Translations under genes and position numbers: made by a program | Shown: piece by piece, positions 47,174 to 58,985 of the stretch | Layout: the number at the start of each line of letters is the position of its first letter | Position numbering within the stretch: position 1 is the stretch's first letter | The notes under the pieces: generated by a model | Told to the model about the DNA's origin: nothing | Database searches by the model: none | The model's input: the letters and a program-made list of their open reading frames with translations, nothing else | Assembly: GCA_028751875.1 (NCBI GenBank) | Contig: CM054162.1 | Coordinates: 2,573,675 to 2,637,674, forward strand | Length of the DNA: 64,000 bases | Reading direction: 5' to 3' | Source of the DNA: Rapana venosa | Lineage: Eukaryota > Mollusca > Gastropoda > Neogastropoda > Muricidae

Positions 47174-48990
47174 TTTTTGACAGAAAACAGTATTTAATTT
47201 CTGAGCGTTCAAAGAAGAAGAAGAAGAAGAAATAAAAAAAAGAAGAAAAAAAGAAGAAGAAGAAAAAGAAGAAGAAGAAAAAAGAAGAAAAAAAAGAAGA
47301 AGAAGAAAAGAATTGCTAAGAAGAAGAATTGTGAAGCAAAAAATTGTAAAAAAAAAGAAGAAAAAAAAGAAGGAAAATAAATGCAATATAAAAATATGAA
47401 CCACGAGAAAAAAACCCAAGGGAAAAAAGTGATATAAAAAAAATAGCTGACATAAATAAAGCACACATCACTAATATAAAGTACTTTGAAAAAAAATAAG
47501 TGAATGCACACAAAAATGAAAAAAAACAGTGGTGAAAAAAAAACGACAGTGGGTAAAGAAAATACTGAAAAAAACATTTCCGGGGAAAAAAAAACACCCC
47601 CAGCTGGAAAGGAGTTAATTCCCTGCCTTTACTGGGTAACTGGGATCACCCACTCTGAGTGTATTGGCATCTCGGGTAACTTTTTTTGAATTTTTTTTTT
47701 ATCTTTTTATTTTGAGTTTTTAGAAAATGCTCTCTTCTCTCCCCCCTCTCTCTTCTTCTCTCTTCTCTCTCTCCTCCTTCTCTCTCTCTGTGTTCTTTTT
47801 TTCATTTTCCTCAGCCTGTTTATTTTCCCAAAAACAAGAATAGATTTACAGACCCTCTACAGGTTCACCCCTCATTACCCATGGGTCCTGTAGTGTTATT
47901 TTTAGAGTGCTAGTCAAGAAATTGTTTAGTGATTTCACAGATTTTTTTTAAAAAGTTTTAAAAAATGCACTGTTACTATTGTTGGGATTGGGGACATAGA
48001 TCAAAGCCAAGTAGTACAAGATAGTTGGAATAATCATCAATTTGGATTGCATGGTTTTACAGCGTTGGCTATCATGCTATTGCGTTAGAAGCGCAACAGC
48101 AAAGACTGAGGATTACAGTGTTTGCTTAAATTTTAAAAAACCCACCAAAAAGATCGTTCTGCAAAATTAAATGCGTTTCAAATAAGATATTAGTCTGGCA
48201 CAAAATAGTTGTTTTAATTTATGTGGATGCCTTAGTACCTATGGCATGGAATAAAGAGTCATATAGAAAAGGAAAAAAAACCAGAAGGAAACGTGGCAAC
48301 ATCTAAAGCAGGAGTGTAGCCTGTACACGTTGAAACAACATGTTTGACTTTCTCCCTGACACAGCTGACACACCCCTGCACAGAGCACTGTCCAAAACCA
48401 AACCAGGAAAAAGCACTGGAGAACTGGAATGTCATTTGTCAAGTCCCCACTCCTCCAAGGAAAGTTATCACAAATTTTAACAACTTACAGAAACTATAAA
48501 AAATAAAAAATCAAAAAACACTCCTAACTTGCTTTTTTTGCTGTTGTCATGATTGTCAGTTTGCTTTTCAATGTTGTTCCACAAGGTTCAAAGTAAGAAT
48601 GGAACTGCAAAAGATCTCTGTTAAAAGAAAGTGTCTTCCTCCAGCCCCCAAAATTCTGAAAATGTAAAAGCTTACTACAGAAAGCTGACCCAAACCCCAT
48701 TGTAGGAATGCCGAGGGCATTTCGCATAAATAGAACCCCACCTTTTTGGGAAATCTGTGTAGGGAATTCCCTCATTTCTTTTATGTATTTGCTTTTGACT
48801 GTTTTCCCCCTTGTCACCCCTTTCATGTCTATTTTCTGCCTTTTTTGGGCCATTTTCTGCCTTTTTCCAGAAAACTTAAAAATTTTAAAGTTTCCCCCCA
48901 TGCTGAAATCCCTGCCGGGCCTGACTTGTCAGGCTTTTTCAGCAACACAAAAAGTTTGCTCATTGACAGAAAACATAGTGATTCTGAGTG
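47174..48990 (+). repeat. Array unit resumed after LINE, plus last unit
   Basis: Continues the interrupted unit: GAA array 47205-47370, element F reversed about 47380-47660, CT tract, GGTTCACCCCTCATTA (47862), the landmark near 48225, and a final element E about 48570-48985. 47940-48470 is nearly clean sequence. Confidence 0.8.
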
Positions 48991-49320
48991 TTTAAGGGAA
49001 AAAGGGGAAAAAAAAAAATTTTGGAAAAAAAGAATTGCGAAGAAGAATTGCAAAGAATTGCGAAGAGGGGAAGACGAAGATTGCGAAGAAGAAGACAAAA
49101 AGAAGAAAAGTCGAAAAAGAAAAAGAAAGGAAGAAAGAAAAAAAGAAAAAAAGAAAGGGAAACAAAAAAGGAAGAAGAAAGAAAAAATGAAAGAAAGAAA
49201 ACAAAAGAAAGAAAGAAAGAAAAACAAAAAACAGACAGACAACGACAGACAGACGACAAAAGACAGACAAAAGAAAAAAAGAAAGAAAGAAAGAAAAAAA
49301 GAAAAAACAAAAAAAAGGAA
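48991..49320. repeat. GAA/GAAA array with GAATTGCGAAG words
   Basis: Tail of the last element E. Starts with AAGAATTGCGAAGAAGAATT-type words, then GAAA-rich and ACAGAC-rich sequence. Confidence 0.85.
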
Positions 49321-49944
49321 AAAATAATGTCTAAGTTTCATTTTTCCAAAAAACACACCCTAGAAAAATGTAGGGACATCTAAGAGCCATTTAAACGACA
49401 GTACTGTAATCAAAAAAAATTCTGCCGTTCTTTTTCCCCAAAAAGCCAAAAAATTCAAAACAAAAAAAGAAGGGCGCCCCCTAAATTGAACTTGCAGGTA
49501 TCAGAGAAAGTTTCAAAATCTCCATGTAGTGCTCTTATTTTGGATGTCAAAAAAGACACGTGGGATGTTTTCTTGTTAAAAATTTTTCTATAGGATTATT
49601 TCTTTGACTCAGACACTTGTTGTCAAAGGGTTTAAAGTGAATTTGATGGTGCAGCAGCCTGTAATCAAGACTTTAAACTTACATATTTAAAAAGTCAAGA
49701 CTGCCAATTTTGTCATTCCTTTACAGGCACCTTAGAAGACCTATTGAGAAGACGAGAGAAATACAAAGTAAAAATAACCAGGCATCCACCAAATAATTAT
49801 GTATTCAGTTTATAGTAGTGAGGACGACTGTTAAAGATACTGATAACCTGCCTTATTTTTAGTAACATATTCTTTTGCAGTGACTTCGGTAAATGTTATT
49901 TTCTAGTTGTTTTTCTTTTTCTTTCAGTTTACTCCAGCCTCCCC
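49321..49944. other. Unclassified non-coding sequence
   Basis: 49500-49940 is of ordinary complexity and fairly clean. No gene recognised. Confidence 0.5.
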
Positions 49945-50125
49945 CATGGCGATGGCAGGGTCATCAGTATAATAAATAGCATCCTGCCTTCTGCAAATCC
50001 CATGCTAGGAATTCTCCTTTTTCAATCCTTTTGGGGGTTTACACACAACACACACACACACACATACACCACACACACACCACACACACACACACCCCCA
50101 CCCACACACACACACCCGTGCGCCA
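49945..50125 (+). repeat. Element E 5' part and (CA)n
   Basis: A variant hairpin with arms GGCAGG and CCTGCC around ATCAGTATAATAAATAG, then CATGCTAGGAATTCTCC, followed by CA repeats at 50041-50115. Confidence 0.65.
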
Positions 50126-50269
50126 CCACTTTTACTCTAAAATATGGGGATCGAAGGTTACTGACATTGTCTAAGCCTGCCAAGGGTTTTATTCCCTCTG
50201 TGATCAGGAGCAGAAAGAATAGGGAGCGACCACGACCCTTTTGTGCTGTATTCAAATAAGGAAAAAAAA

Positions 50270-52258
50270 CAAAAAGCCTGCAAACCCAGTATCAAATTTT
50301 GTGGGCAAACTAAAAAAATCCAGATGTCGGGGATCTTTCCCAAACAGGCTTGGGGGGACGCTTTGCGGGATTAACCCTCCTGGGCAAAGACATCAATGAC
50401 CTCACCCAAAAACTTTAAGAGGCGGGCCCAGAAACAGCAAGGAGGGACTCGGTCGTAGAGAAAAAACACCAAACCATGGACACCCAAAGACATCTTGGAC
50501 CTAAAGAAAACCGGGAGGGGCCAACAAACTTGGAAAAAGTATGTTAAAGGCCAAAGAAGGGGGTCTGTCAATGTGAGAGATCGAAAAAAGCAGAAATTTT
50601 GGGAAAAGTAAAAGGCATACGACACCCCCAAGAAACTCACAAAACCCCCTTTAAACCAAATCACAGTCATGAAGACAGCTCCGGAAAAACCCTCACAGAA
50701 AACTCAGCTGCTTGAACAGGGGGTCTGAGTATTGTCAAAACTGTACAACTCCCCCTCAACCCGAAAAAAAAAACAAAAAAAAGTGAAAGCAGCAAATCAA
50801 GACACCCTCGCCATTAACTATCTGGGGGGGAAAAAGGGAAGAAGCCATCCGCATTTCCATAGGAAAGTCCCCGGAGCAGACAACTACCAGAGAGCTGCTC
50901 AAGCATGGGGGCGAAACAGTCATCACACATGTTCAGCTATCTGCAGAAGATTTGGGGGGACAAAAAGTGCCAACAGACTGGCCAATCACTCATCATACCC
51001 CCCAAGAAGGGGAATTTACGCCAATGCCCAAAAAATAGAACAATCACCTCATCAGCCACGCCAGCAAGATCATGCGCAAAGTTATTTTGAATCGACTCAA
51101 GAAGAGGCAGAAAAACACCTTGCAGAGGAACAAGTGGGTTTAAGCAGGCAGGGCACAACGACAATTTTTAATGCCAATCTGTGGGAAAAAAATCTTTAAC
51201 ATCAGAGAACCTTTCCACAACTTTCATGACTTCAAAAAGGGTTTCGACGAGTAGGCACGAAGGCCGTGGCAGGTCCTCAGAAAAGTTTGGCATTGAAGGA
51301 CATGCAAACCATTCAAGCCCCATACAAACCCCCAGCGTGCAGTCCTTTGAAAAAAGGTCGGAGACTACTTCAAAACCCCAGTTGGGTCCGACAAGGATGT
51401 GTTTCTCCCGTCTGTTTTTAAACTTTCTTGGAAAACATTATGAGAGAGACCCTCCATGACTCCCTCTCCCTCTCCCTGGGGGCAGACCCCCCCACCTGCG
51501 GTTTGCCGTGAAAAGAAGGGGGAAAACAAGAGGAAGAAGAAGATTTAGAACAGAGGTGGAGCAATGGGATGGGGGGGTAGCTCGGAGAAAAGTAAAGACT
51601 TGTTACCAAAAACACGAGCTAAAATTTACTAACACCAAAACTGGAGGAGGTAGAGCTTTTAAAACCTTGCCTAACTCACAAAGGACGGGGGATCGAGACA
51701 AATCAAGGTCAGAATAGCCCTGGAACATCTCCCATGACAAAACTCACCACCAATGGAAAGTAAAGAATCATTTCCCCAAACAAACAAAGCTCAAAAACCC
51801 CAATTTAGACTACCCGCGTACGGAAATGAAACCGGACATTGATGTGAAAAAGCAAAACGAATCCAGTCATTTTAAACAAATTTCCATAGAAAAAAAACTG
51901 GGCAATCCTGGAGAGAACGAAAGACCCAAAGAAAGTGTCAAAATCCCAAAAAAACGGGTTGCAGGGCCCCAGGGAAAAACCCTTTTCACCCTGTCAAGAA
52001 GAAAAAGCTGACTGGTTTTGGGCCCCGTCACCCGCCACAAAAACTTGCCCCAAAAAAATACTGCAGGGAACACTCGAAGGTGGGAGAAAGAGGGAAAACA
52101 GAACAAGTCATGGTGGAAAACACAGGAATGGCCAGATGAATGACTCGGCACTACTGCGAGAGCCGAGGACCGAGATGGATGGAGGAGGCCCCTTTCACGG
52201 GACGTTTTGGTTTTCCCCCCCGACCGCCAAAGGGCAGGGTCTGATGTGATGATGATGA
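50270..52258 (+). pseudogene. Second LINE reverse transcriptase, frameshifted
   Basis: Remains in order: KAYDTPKKLT (about 50610), LYNSPST (50738 on), PPKKGNLRQCPKN (50997 on), LAEEQVGLSRQGTTTIFN (51118 on), DFKKGF for DFKKAFD (51229 on), VRQGCVSPV (about 51388) and a C-terminal block with ILQGTLEGGRKR (52060 on) and REPRTEMDGG. This is the usual order of a jockey/RTE-type LINE protein from before the fingers to the C-terminus. It ends in GATGATGATGAT (52246-52258). No endonuclease or FADD motif was recovered. Dense indels coincide with the low-quality stretch, so coding capacity cannot be judged. No clear TSD found. Confidence 0.85.
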
Positions 52259-52552
52259 TCAGTGAGCTGTGTCCATGTAATACATTTCTGGGTTCAAAAC
52301 AAAAAACGAAATAGACAAACAAATAAGGGAGACAAACAAGCAGGCAAGCAAAGGACAAACAAACAAATAGACAAACAAGCCAACAACAAACAGACACACC
52401 AACAGACAAACAACTGAATACATGGCTCAATATGTCCAATCCTCTTAAATAGGTTTCAGTGTGAAGTCACCCAACAAATTCCACATTTTGGGGACATATA
52501 AAAAAAAAGCTGGCCCCATTTTTGTGAAAAGTAACATTATACGTGTAAAAAC
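52259..52552. repeat. CAAA/ACAG-rich sequence
   Basis: 52295-52425 is built of ACAAACAA and AGACAAAC words. The rest is unclassified. Confidence 0.7.
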
Positions 52553-52850
52553 TCCCTGTAGGGGAAAATAGGGGCCCGCATATAAATTTTCACCCCACTT
52601 TCGGAAATTTTGTGCTAGAAAAATTCTCGCTTTTTTTTTTGCCTTGTTCCTTTTCTTCCTGCACCTCCTTCTTGTCTGTTTTCGCCTTTTGGTCCACCTC
52701 CCGCCCCTTTTTAAACCCGACAGATTAAAAAGAGCATTCTCTCCCCACCAAAAGTCGGATTCACTGAGCCCGACTCGTAGGCGCTTTAAAACCAAACTCA
52801 AAGCATTTTTTCTCATATGACAACACCAAAGCTGCTGTTGGCGTCTTTTG
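52553..52850 (+). mobile_element. Element E, degraded
   Basis: Recognised by AGGGGAAAATAGGGGCC...CATATAAATTTTCACCCC, GGAAATTTTGTGCTAG, CTTCTTGTCTGTTTTCGCC and a 3' module ending ATATGACAACACCAAAGCTG. Confidence 0.6.
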
Positions 52851-53300
52851 GAAAAAGTAAATACATGTAATTTTTTTTTTTATTGGAAAAAAAAAATAAA
52901 AACTGTTTAAAAAACAAAAAATTAAAAGGGTTTGTCAGTCATCACCCGTAAACCAAAATTTTAGGCCGGGGAAAAAACCCCCAGTAAAAAGAGCAAAACA
53001 AGGGATTCATTTTCCCCCTTAAAAAAAAAGCAAAAAAAACTCTTTGAGATTCAATCCCCTTTGGGTACAAATGTTCCCTGATTACTAAAAAATGGAAAAA
53101 TGAATCAAACATAGTCAAACCTGCTCATTACGTCATTCCCTTTATTCATTTTTGTCGGGGGGTACACATTTCAAAGTCAGATTTTCAATTAAAAGACAGC
53201 CTCGTTTTTTTGGTTCTTCTTCTTTTTTAGTTTTTTTACTATTTTGGGGGTTTTTTTGGGTTTTTTGGTTTTTTTTTTTGCTTTGAATTGTTTCTCTTTA
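52851..53300. other. Unclassified, low-quality-looking sequence
   Basis: Dominated by A, C and T homopolymers. No feature supported. Confidence 0.4.
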
Positions 53301-53623
53301 TCAAGTGTGTATGTGGGGATGAGGGGGGGGGGGGGCGTGTTTGGCCGTGGGGGGGGGGGGGGGGTGTCAATCCCGGGTTATTATTTGGGGATGAAAAAAG
53401 GGGGAAAAAGCAAAGGGGTCAAACTGTCGCTACTTGTGTACATATTGTGAAGTTTGTCTGCCTCGGGGTCCCCCTCTTTTTTTCCCCCCCCCTCCCACCC
53501 ATTGTCATCGCCCCTCTCCTCTCTCTCTCTCCCCCTCTCCCTCTCTTCTCTCTCTCTCTCCTCTCTTTCTCTCTCTAAAACCCTCTCTCTTCTTTTTGTG
53601 TGTGTGTGGGGGGGGGGGGGGGG
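53301..53623. repeat. G runs and (CT)n tract
   Basis: Poly(G) near 53325-53334, 53350-53363 and 53608-53622. CT-rich at 53513-53590. Confidence 0.85.
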
Positions 53624-53790
53624 CATAGCTCAGTGGTCAGAGCACTCCTTTCCCCCCCGCTAAGGTTAAAAGCGTCGAGCTGGTAACCACTTGGATGGGG
53701 GACCGTTTGCGTGCCTTGGTTTAGTGCATGCCCAGCTGTAAATAGGGACCGTCCTCTTTAGGGACGACAGGGAGACAAGACAGAGAAAAT
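53624..53790 (+). mobile_element. SINE-A, 3'-truncated or decayed copy
   Basis: CATAGCTCAGTGGTCAGAGC is an intact A box. TAAGGTTAAAAGCGTCGAGC and CCACTTGGATGGGGGACCG are the 5S-derived part, here with CACTTGGATGGG closer to genuine 5S (ACTTGGATGGG) than the 1.1-kb copy. CCCAGCTGTAAATAGGG continues the body. The tail is lost. Confidence 0.85.
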
Positions 53791-54024
53791 AAAGTGCATA
53801 ATTGTAGTATTTGCCCCTTTGTAGCCCTTTTGACCCTTTTGGGAAACAAAGGGAGGGATCTGTAATTTTTTTTGATTTTTTTTTTTTTGGTCTTGTTTTG
53901 CATTGTTGCTTTTTTTTTTGGGTGGGGGTGGTTGTGTTTTTTTTTCATTCCTGGCTCGAGCTCAAAAGGTTTATACTATTATGGTGACATTTTTTCAAAC
54001 GAAACCGTCTTTCTCACCATATCC
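53791..54024. other. T- and G-rich unclassified sequence
   Basis: Long T runs between 53868 and 53946. No gene recognised. Confidence 0.5.
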
Positions 54025-54553
54025 CCGTGTGTATGCCGAGGGCCCCATATAAAAGCATCCCCCCTTTTGGAAATTATTCTGTGCTTAGCAATTCCCCTCT
54101 TTATTAACTCTCTTTGTTTGCCCTTTTTCCTTTTTTTTCTGCCCCTCCTCCTTGTCTTTTTTTTTGGTGTGCCTTATTGGTCCATTCTCCGCCCATTTTT
54201 TTGTTGTTTTAGCAGAAAAATTTTTAAAAAATAACTGTTCTCTCCCCTGCTGAAGTCGAATGTGCCAACCTGACTTGTAGCGTTAAAAGCACACAAAACC
54301 CCTTATTTTTGCCAAATGAAAACGAAACGGTTTTCTTCTGAAGTTCCCGGGAGGAGGGGGAGGGGGAGAGAGGGGAAGAAGAAGAAAAAGAAAAGGAAAA
54401 AAGAAGAAGAAGAAGAAGAAGAAGAAGAAGAAAAAGAAAAAAAGAAAAAGAAGAAAAAAAGGGGAGGGGGAGGGAGGAGGAGGAGGAGGAGGAGAGAAGA
54501 AAAAGAAAAAGAAGAAAAAGAAGAACAACAACAACAACAACAACAACAACAAG
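54025..54553 (+). mobile_element. Element E with GAA/GGA/CAA tail
   Basis: Hairpin remains (CATATAAAAGCATCCCCCC), GGAAATTATTCTGTGCT, TATTGGTCCATTCTCC, TGCTGAAGTCGAATG, then a tail changing from GAA (54378-54450) to GGA (54460-54495) to CAA (54522-54552). Confidence 0.65.
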
Positions 54554-54927
54554 GGGAAGAAAAAGACTACCCTTTAAAAGCTTCGCCTTCATTTTTTACT
54601 GTACAAAAACATGGGTGAAGAACGAACAGCATTGGGATTCTTTTTTGTCTTTTCTTTGTGGGGTGGGAATGCGTATCCGGGGGGGTAAGGCTCCCGCTTT
54701 CTGCTCCCTTTCCCCACAGCGCTGTAAGGAGTTCTCTGACCTGGACGTAATCTGTTAAAAAACTTGGGGAAAAAAAAAATGCTAATGATTGTCCAGAGCA
54801 TCATCAAAAAAAGTCCCCAGGGGGGAAAAGGGGGACGGAAAACACAACCGCTGTGCTGTGTGGTGTGTGTGTGTGGTGGTGTGTTGTGTTGTGTGTGTGT
54901 GTGTGTGTGTGTCTGTGTTGGTGTGTG

Positions 54928-54958
<31 letters not shown>

Positions 54959-55189
54959 AATAAAACAAAATCTTTTTTTTCAGGGATAATGAATAAGCAT
55001 CATTTGCTTTGTGTTTTTTAAACCCTTCCCGCCTTTTCAGGGAGAACACATAACCAAAAACTAATGAAAACCTTTTTAAAAAAAATAAAGATGAAAAAAC
55101 CATTAAACAAAACCGAAAGCAACAAAAAAATAACCAAAAAAAACATACAAAAACTAAAAAAAAAAACAAAAACCCCATGATAATATTTT
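54554..55189. other. Unclassified sequence with (GT)n and (GA)n
   Basis: GT repeats 54862-54926 and GA repeats 54928-54958. A-rich at 55060-55170. No gene seen. Confidence 0.6.
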
Positions 55190-55510
55190 TTTTTTTTTAA
55201 AAAGCAGGCGCTAAGCTATCACTTCGTCAGTAGGGGAGCCGCTAGGTGGTGCCCGCGTACGCACTTTAGAACGACATCACCAAAATTTATTCATGGGGAG
55301 CAGGGCCCCTGGCAGTGCCCCGGGCGGCTGATATTGATGGGGCCCTTGAGGGCTTCTCACCAGGAAAGCAGCATAAGGAATGAGGGGGAAGCGGGGGGAG
55401 GGAAAAGGAAGAGGAGGGGAAAGGAGGGGAGGAGGGGAGAGGGGGAGGTGGAGGGGGAGGGGGAGGAAAAAGGGGGGGAGAAAGAGGAGGAGGAGGAGAG
55501 GAATGTGGAG
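55190..55510 (+). repeat. Possible SINE-B body fragment and GGGGA-rich tract
   Basis: AGCAGGGCCCCTGGCAGTGC and TGATATTGATGGGGCCC resemble the SINE-B body (reverse of 275-330). A purine tract of GGGGA/GGAGG words runs 55381-55502. Confidence 0.4.
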
Positions 55511-56504
55511 AACAGCGGGACAGAAACAATGATGACCGGACAAAGAAGATAAAAAAAAGCAACAACGAAAAATTGGTCCCATAATTGTACAGATTCATTT
55601 GTTTTTAAAAATAGATTTAGAAGTAGGGAATTGTGGCTTCTATTGTGTGTGTGTGGTGTTTTTGGTGTGTGTGTGTGGTGTGTGTGTGTGTGTGTGTGGA
55701 GGGGGGGAAAAAAGGGAGGTAAAAGGGGTCAAGCAGCTCGATTTTCTATGCGACTGACAAAAAGGTGCCGACCCGGGTTGCTTCCCTTTCATTATTTTTT
55801 AGAGGTGGTGGGGGGGGTGGTGGTGGGGGTGGTGGGTTGTGTGGGGTGTGTGTGGGGGTTTTTTTGGGGGGTGGTGTGTGTGGTTTTGGTTGTGTGTGTT
55901 TTGTTGTGTTTTGTGTGCGTGTGGGTGGGGGCGCTCGTGCGTGTGAGAGAGAGACGAACAGATAACAGAAAATGTTTTGTGTGTGGTGTGTGGCGTGTGT
56001 GTGTGTGGCGGGGGTTGTGCGTGAGGGGGGGGGGGCTTCTGGGGAAAGGCAAACCTTATCCACACGCGCGCGGTGTGCAAAACACACACACACACCACAC
56101 CCAACACAACACAGTCTTTTCTCTGCAAAAATCAGCGAATGTTAGTTGCTATCGAATTTTTGCTCTTGAAGGGAACCAAAATTTTTTGTTCCCGATCGAA
56201 CGTTGTTTTGGTTGTCCCCCCTTCGCCTTTCCTTTGGGGCGTATCTACTTTTTTTTGTTTGTCTGTAATTTATTTTTTAATATATATATATATTATGTAT
56301 GTTATGTAATATATATATTAATTTTATATATATATAAATATATATTATATAAAATTTAGTAAATTTTTTCTTTCGAAATAATTTTAGGATTTTTTACGTT
56401 CCGTTGCAAGGGTTTGCTATCCCCAAGGGAATTTCAGGGGTTTTTTTCTTTTCCTTCACACCCCAAAATTCATTTATTTAAAAAGTGCTTCTTTTTTCTC
56501 TAAC
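55511..56504. repeat. GT/GGT-rich tracts and TA-rich tract
   Basis: GT arrays at 55645-55700 and G/T-rich sequence at 55800-56040. TATATA-rich at 56278-56350. Frames through these encode Cys, Val and Gly low complexity only. Confidence 0.8.
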
Positions 56505-56820
56505 CCCCGAAGGTTATGGGGATAAACATAAACTAGTCGTCAGTGTAGACAGATCCCAACCCTTTTGGAAAGATGGTAGACTTTCCCTTTTCATCTCTCC
56601 TTTGTTTCTGCTGTTTGTTTTCTTCCTGTCACCCCCCTCCTTCCGTCTGCCCTTTTTTCTTGGGCCATTCTCCTGCCTTTTTCTATTCAGAAAAACTTTA
56701 AAGATAACAATTCTCTCCCCCGCTGAAGTCGGATGCGTGGGGCTGACTTGTCAGGGTTTAAAAAAAAGGGAGTGCAACGCATTTCACCATTTGACAGACA
56801 ACTACAGCTGCTGTTTGGGC
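56505..56820 (+). mobile_element. Element E, degraded
   Basis: AGACAGATCCCAACCCTTTT, CTTGGGCCATTCTCCTGCC, GCTGAAGTCGGATG and ATTTGACAGACAACTACAGC keep the E order. The hairpin arms are damaged. Confidence 0.6.
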
Positions 56821-56891
56821 TTGGTTGGTTGACTGGTGGAACGTCCTAATTCGGATGCTCCCCTGGGATGTAAAACAATTCTCTCTCTCCC

Positions 56892-56938
<47 letters not shown>

Positions 56939-56981
56939 CTTTCCCCTCTCTCCCCCATCTCTCTCTCTCCTCCTCCTTCTC

Positions 56982-57021
<40 letters not shown>

Positions 57022-57055
57022 GTGTGTTGTGTGTGTGTGTGTGTTTTTGTTGTTT
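56821..57055. repeat. (CT)n and (GT)n arrays
   Basis: CT at 56880-56980, GT at 56985-57045. Confidence 0.9.
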
Positions 57056-57420
57056 TAATCCCTGAAGAGCTGTTGGTAGTAGTTACATTGATGCAGTGCC
57101 CCCCCGAACGACCCCCACACTGGGACTGTAATATAATCCAAAAGGGCGAACGTTGTGCAGTTGCTGTTTATTTTCGTTTAATTAGTTTTGTTGTGTTTTT
57201 TTTTCAAACCGTCAGGGTGATCTGTTTCTTTCAATAAAGTTGTCATAGGTTCTTACCAGCACAAATGGCCTTCTCTTTCCAAAAAGCAAATGGTTTAAAG
57301 TGTACGTATGCCCCGCCGCGTTCGGGACGGGGCCTTAGTTTATTGTGTCATTTCTTATTAGTGTTGCTGTTGTTGATGCACTGTTTTTTGTTTTCTGTTT
57401 TGTTTTTGCTGTTGTTTTTT
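57056..57420. other. Unclassified non-coding sequence
   Basis: No feature recognised. AATAAA at 57233 has no supporting context. Confidence 0.45.
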
Positions 57421-57854
57421 TTTCTTCTTCTCTTCTTCTTCTTCTTCCTTCTTCTTCTTCTTCTTTTTCTTTTTCTTTTCTTTTGCAGTTTCTGCAGCTA
57501 CTGTTACTGATAGGCTGCAGCTTGTTGCGCTTTGCTCTGCTGCTTTTGTTCTGCTGCGCTGCTGTTGGCTTTTCTTGTGCGGTTGTGATAGGCTGTGCTG
57601 CTGTTTTTGCTTCTGCTGTGCTTGTTACGCTAGTGCTGCTGCTGCTGTTGCTGTAGGCTGCTGCGCTGTTGTGTGTGCGCTGCCTTTTTTGCGCTTCTGC
57701 TGCTGTGCTGTTGCTGATAGTCTGCTGCTGCTGTTGCTGATGGTGCTGCTGCTGTTGTTGCTGATAGTGCTGCTGCTGCTGTTGCTGATAGTGCTGCTGC
57801 TGCTGTTGCTGCTTCTGCTGCTGCTGTTGCTGCTTCTGCTGCTGCTGTTGCTTC
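57421..57854. repeat. TTC tract and CTG-rich minisatellite
   Basis: TTC at 57422-57485. Then CTG/TTG words condense into a 24-bp unit CTGATAGTGCTGCTGCTG... over about 57713-57850. A minus-strand frame reads it as Ala/Ser/Thr low complexity with no start or splice context. Confidence 0.8.
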
Positions 57855-58160
57855 TACAAAGAAAGTGAGGACGTTACTCAAAGTACAACAAACAAAAAAA
57901 CGAAGGGAAAAAAAAGAAAGCAAGGAAGGAAGGAAGGAAGGAAGGGGCTAATAAAAGAGGTGTGTTGTTGTTGTTTCTTGGGGGGAGGGGGTGGTTGTTT
58001 TTTGTTGTTTGTTTGTTTGTTCGTTTGTTTGTTTGCTGGTTAATGACATAAAGTAGTAAAAGCTGAAGCTGTGCCTTGTGTATATGAAGGGAGACGCTCC
58101 CTTGAATCATATCTGAACTAATATTGGTTGCCTCCCTTCGTTCGTCATTCTCCCCTTCCC
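57855..58160. other. Unclassified with short GGAA and GTTT repeats
   Basis: GGAA repeats near 57924-57945, GTTT repeats near 58005-58035. Confidence 0.6.
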
Positions 58161-58262
58161 TTCCCCGCCCCCTCCCCCCCCCCCCCCCCCCCCCCTTTCC
58201 CTTGTGTGTTGTGTGTGTGTGTGTGTGTGTGTGTTGTGTGTGTGTGTGTGTGCGCGCGCGCG
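58161..58262. repeat. Poly(C) and (GT)n
   Basis: C runs 58173-58194, GT 58204-58252 ending in GCGCGCGCG. Confidence 0.9.
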
Positions 58263-58500
58263 TTTTTTTTTGTTTGTTTATTTAGTCCCGTTTTTTTTTG
58301 GTTTTGTGTTTTTTCCACCCGTTGCTGTTGCGCAGAAAATACAACATAAAACAAAATTTTTTCAAATGATAGGAAAAAAAAAGAGAAGGGAAAACCCAGA
58401 TATTGATTTTAAAAATAAATATTTGTTAAAATAGAATCTCCACAGGCAAACAAACACCAACGACAGGCAAACAGAAATTACACGACAGACAGATAGGCAG
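58263..58500. other. Unclassified, T-rich then CAAA-rich
   Basis: No feature supported. Confidence 0.45.
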
Positions 58501-58985
58501 TATAACCACACACACAACCCAAAAAAAACACACACACACACATACTCACACACACACACCACACATACTCTTACACAAACACAGACACACACAACCAACA
58601 TCCCGCGCGAACAAAAACCCCAAAACAACACACAAAACCCCACACACATCCACACACACACCCCCAAAACACCACACGCGCGCGCGCGCGCCGCGGGCGC
58701 CTCACTCACACGACACACACACTACACGAAAACACACACACACACACAAAACAACACCACCACAACACCAAAAAACAACAAAACCACACTAACACCACCA
58801 CACACACAAACACACTACACACACTCAACCACATTCTCTCTTCTCTCTCTTCTCTCCCTTCTCTCCTCTCTCTCTCCCCCTTTTCCCCTCCTCTCTCTCC
58901 TCTCACCCAAACACACACACACCAAAAGACACATACACACCACACACAACACACCACACCACACCAAAAACACACTCAAAAAACA
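58501..58985. repeat. CA-rich and CT-rich low-complexity block
   Basis: CACA-rich throughout with a CG-rich kernel (58675-58700) and CT-rich 58835-58905. Confidence 0.85.

Larger units (their letters stand above)
32855..48990 (+). repeat. Tandem array of about 2-kb units
   Basis: Landmarks recur in fixed order. GTTACACTCCTG at 32851, 34840 and 36760 gives periods of 1989 and 1920 bp. The next is GGATGCCTTAGTACCTATGG near 33240, 35222 and 48225. Element E, a GAA array, element F in reverse, and a CT tract follow. Units 1 and 2 (to about 36.2 kb) are clean and roughly 95% alike in the parts compared. Later units are increasingly scrambled by small indels. From 38.7 to 44.8 kb the order changes to a repeating dimer of a short and a long unit of about 2.1 kb. 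A LINE splits one unit at 45140-47159. Confidence 0.85.

Noticed and set aside
52246..52258. TSD for the second LINE (GATCAGTGAG against GATCAGGAGC near 50201)
   Set aside because: The match is short and imperfect and the 5' end of the element is not defined.
57630..57923. Ala/Ser-rich protein on the minus strand
   Set aside because: Frame follows directly from CTG/TTG repeats. No start context, splice sites or conserved part.
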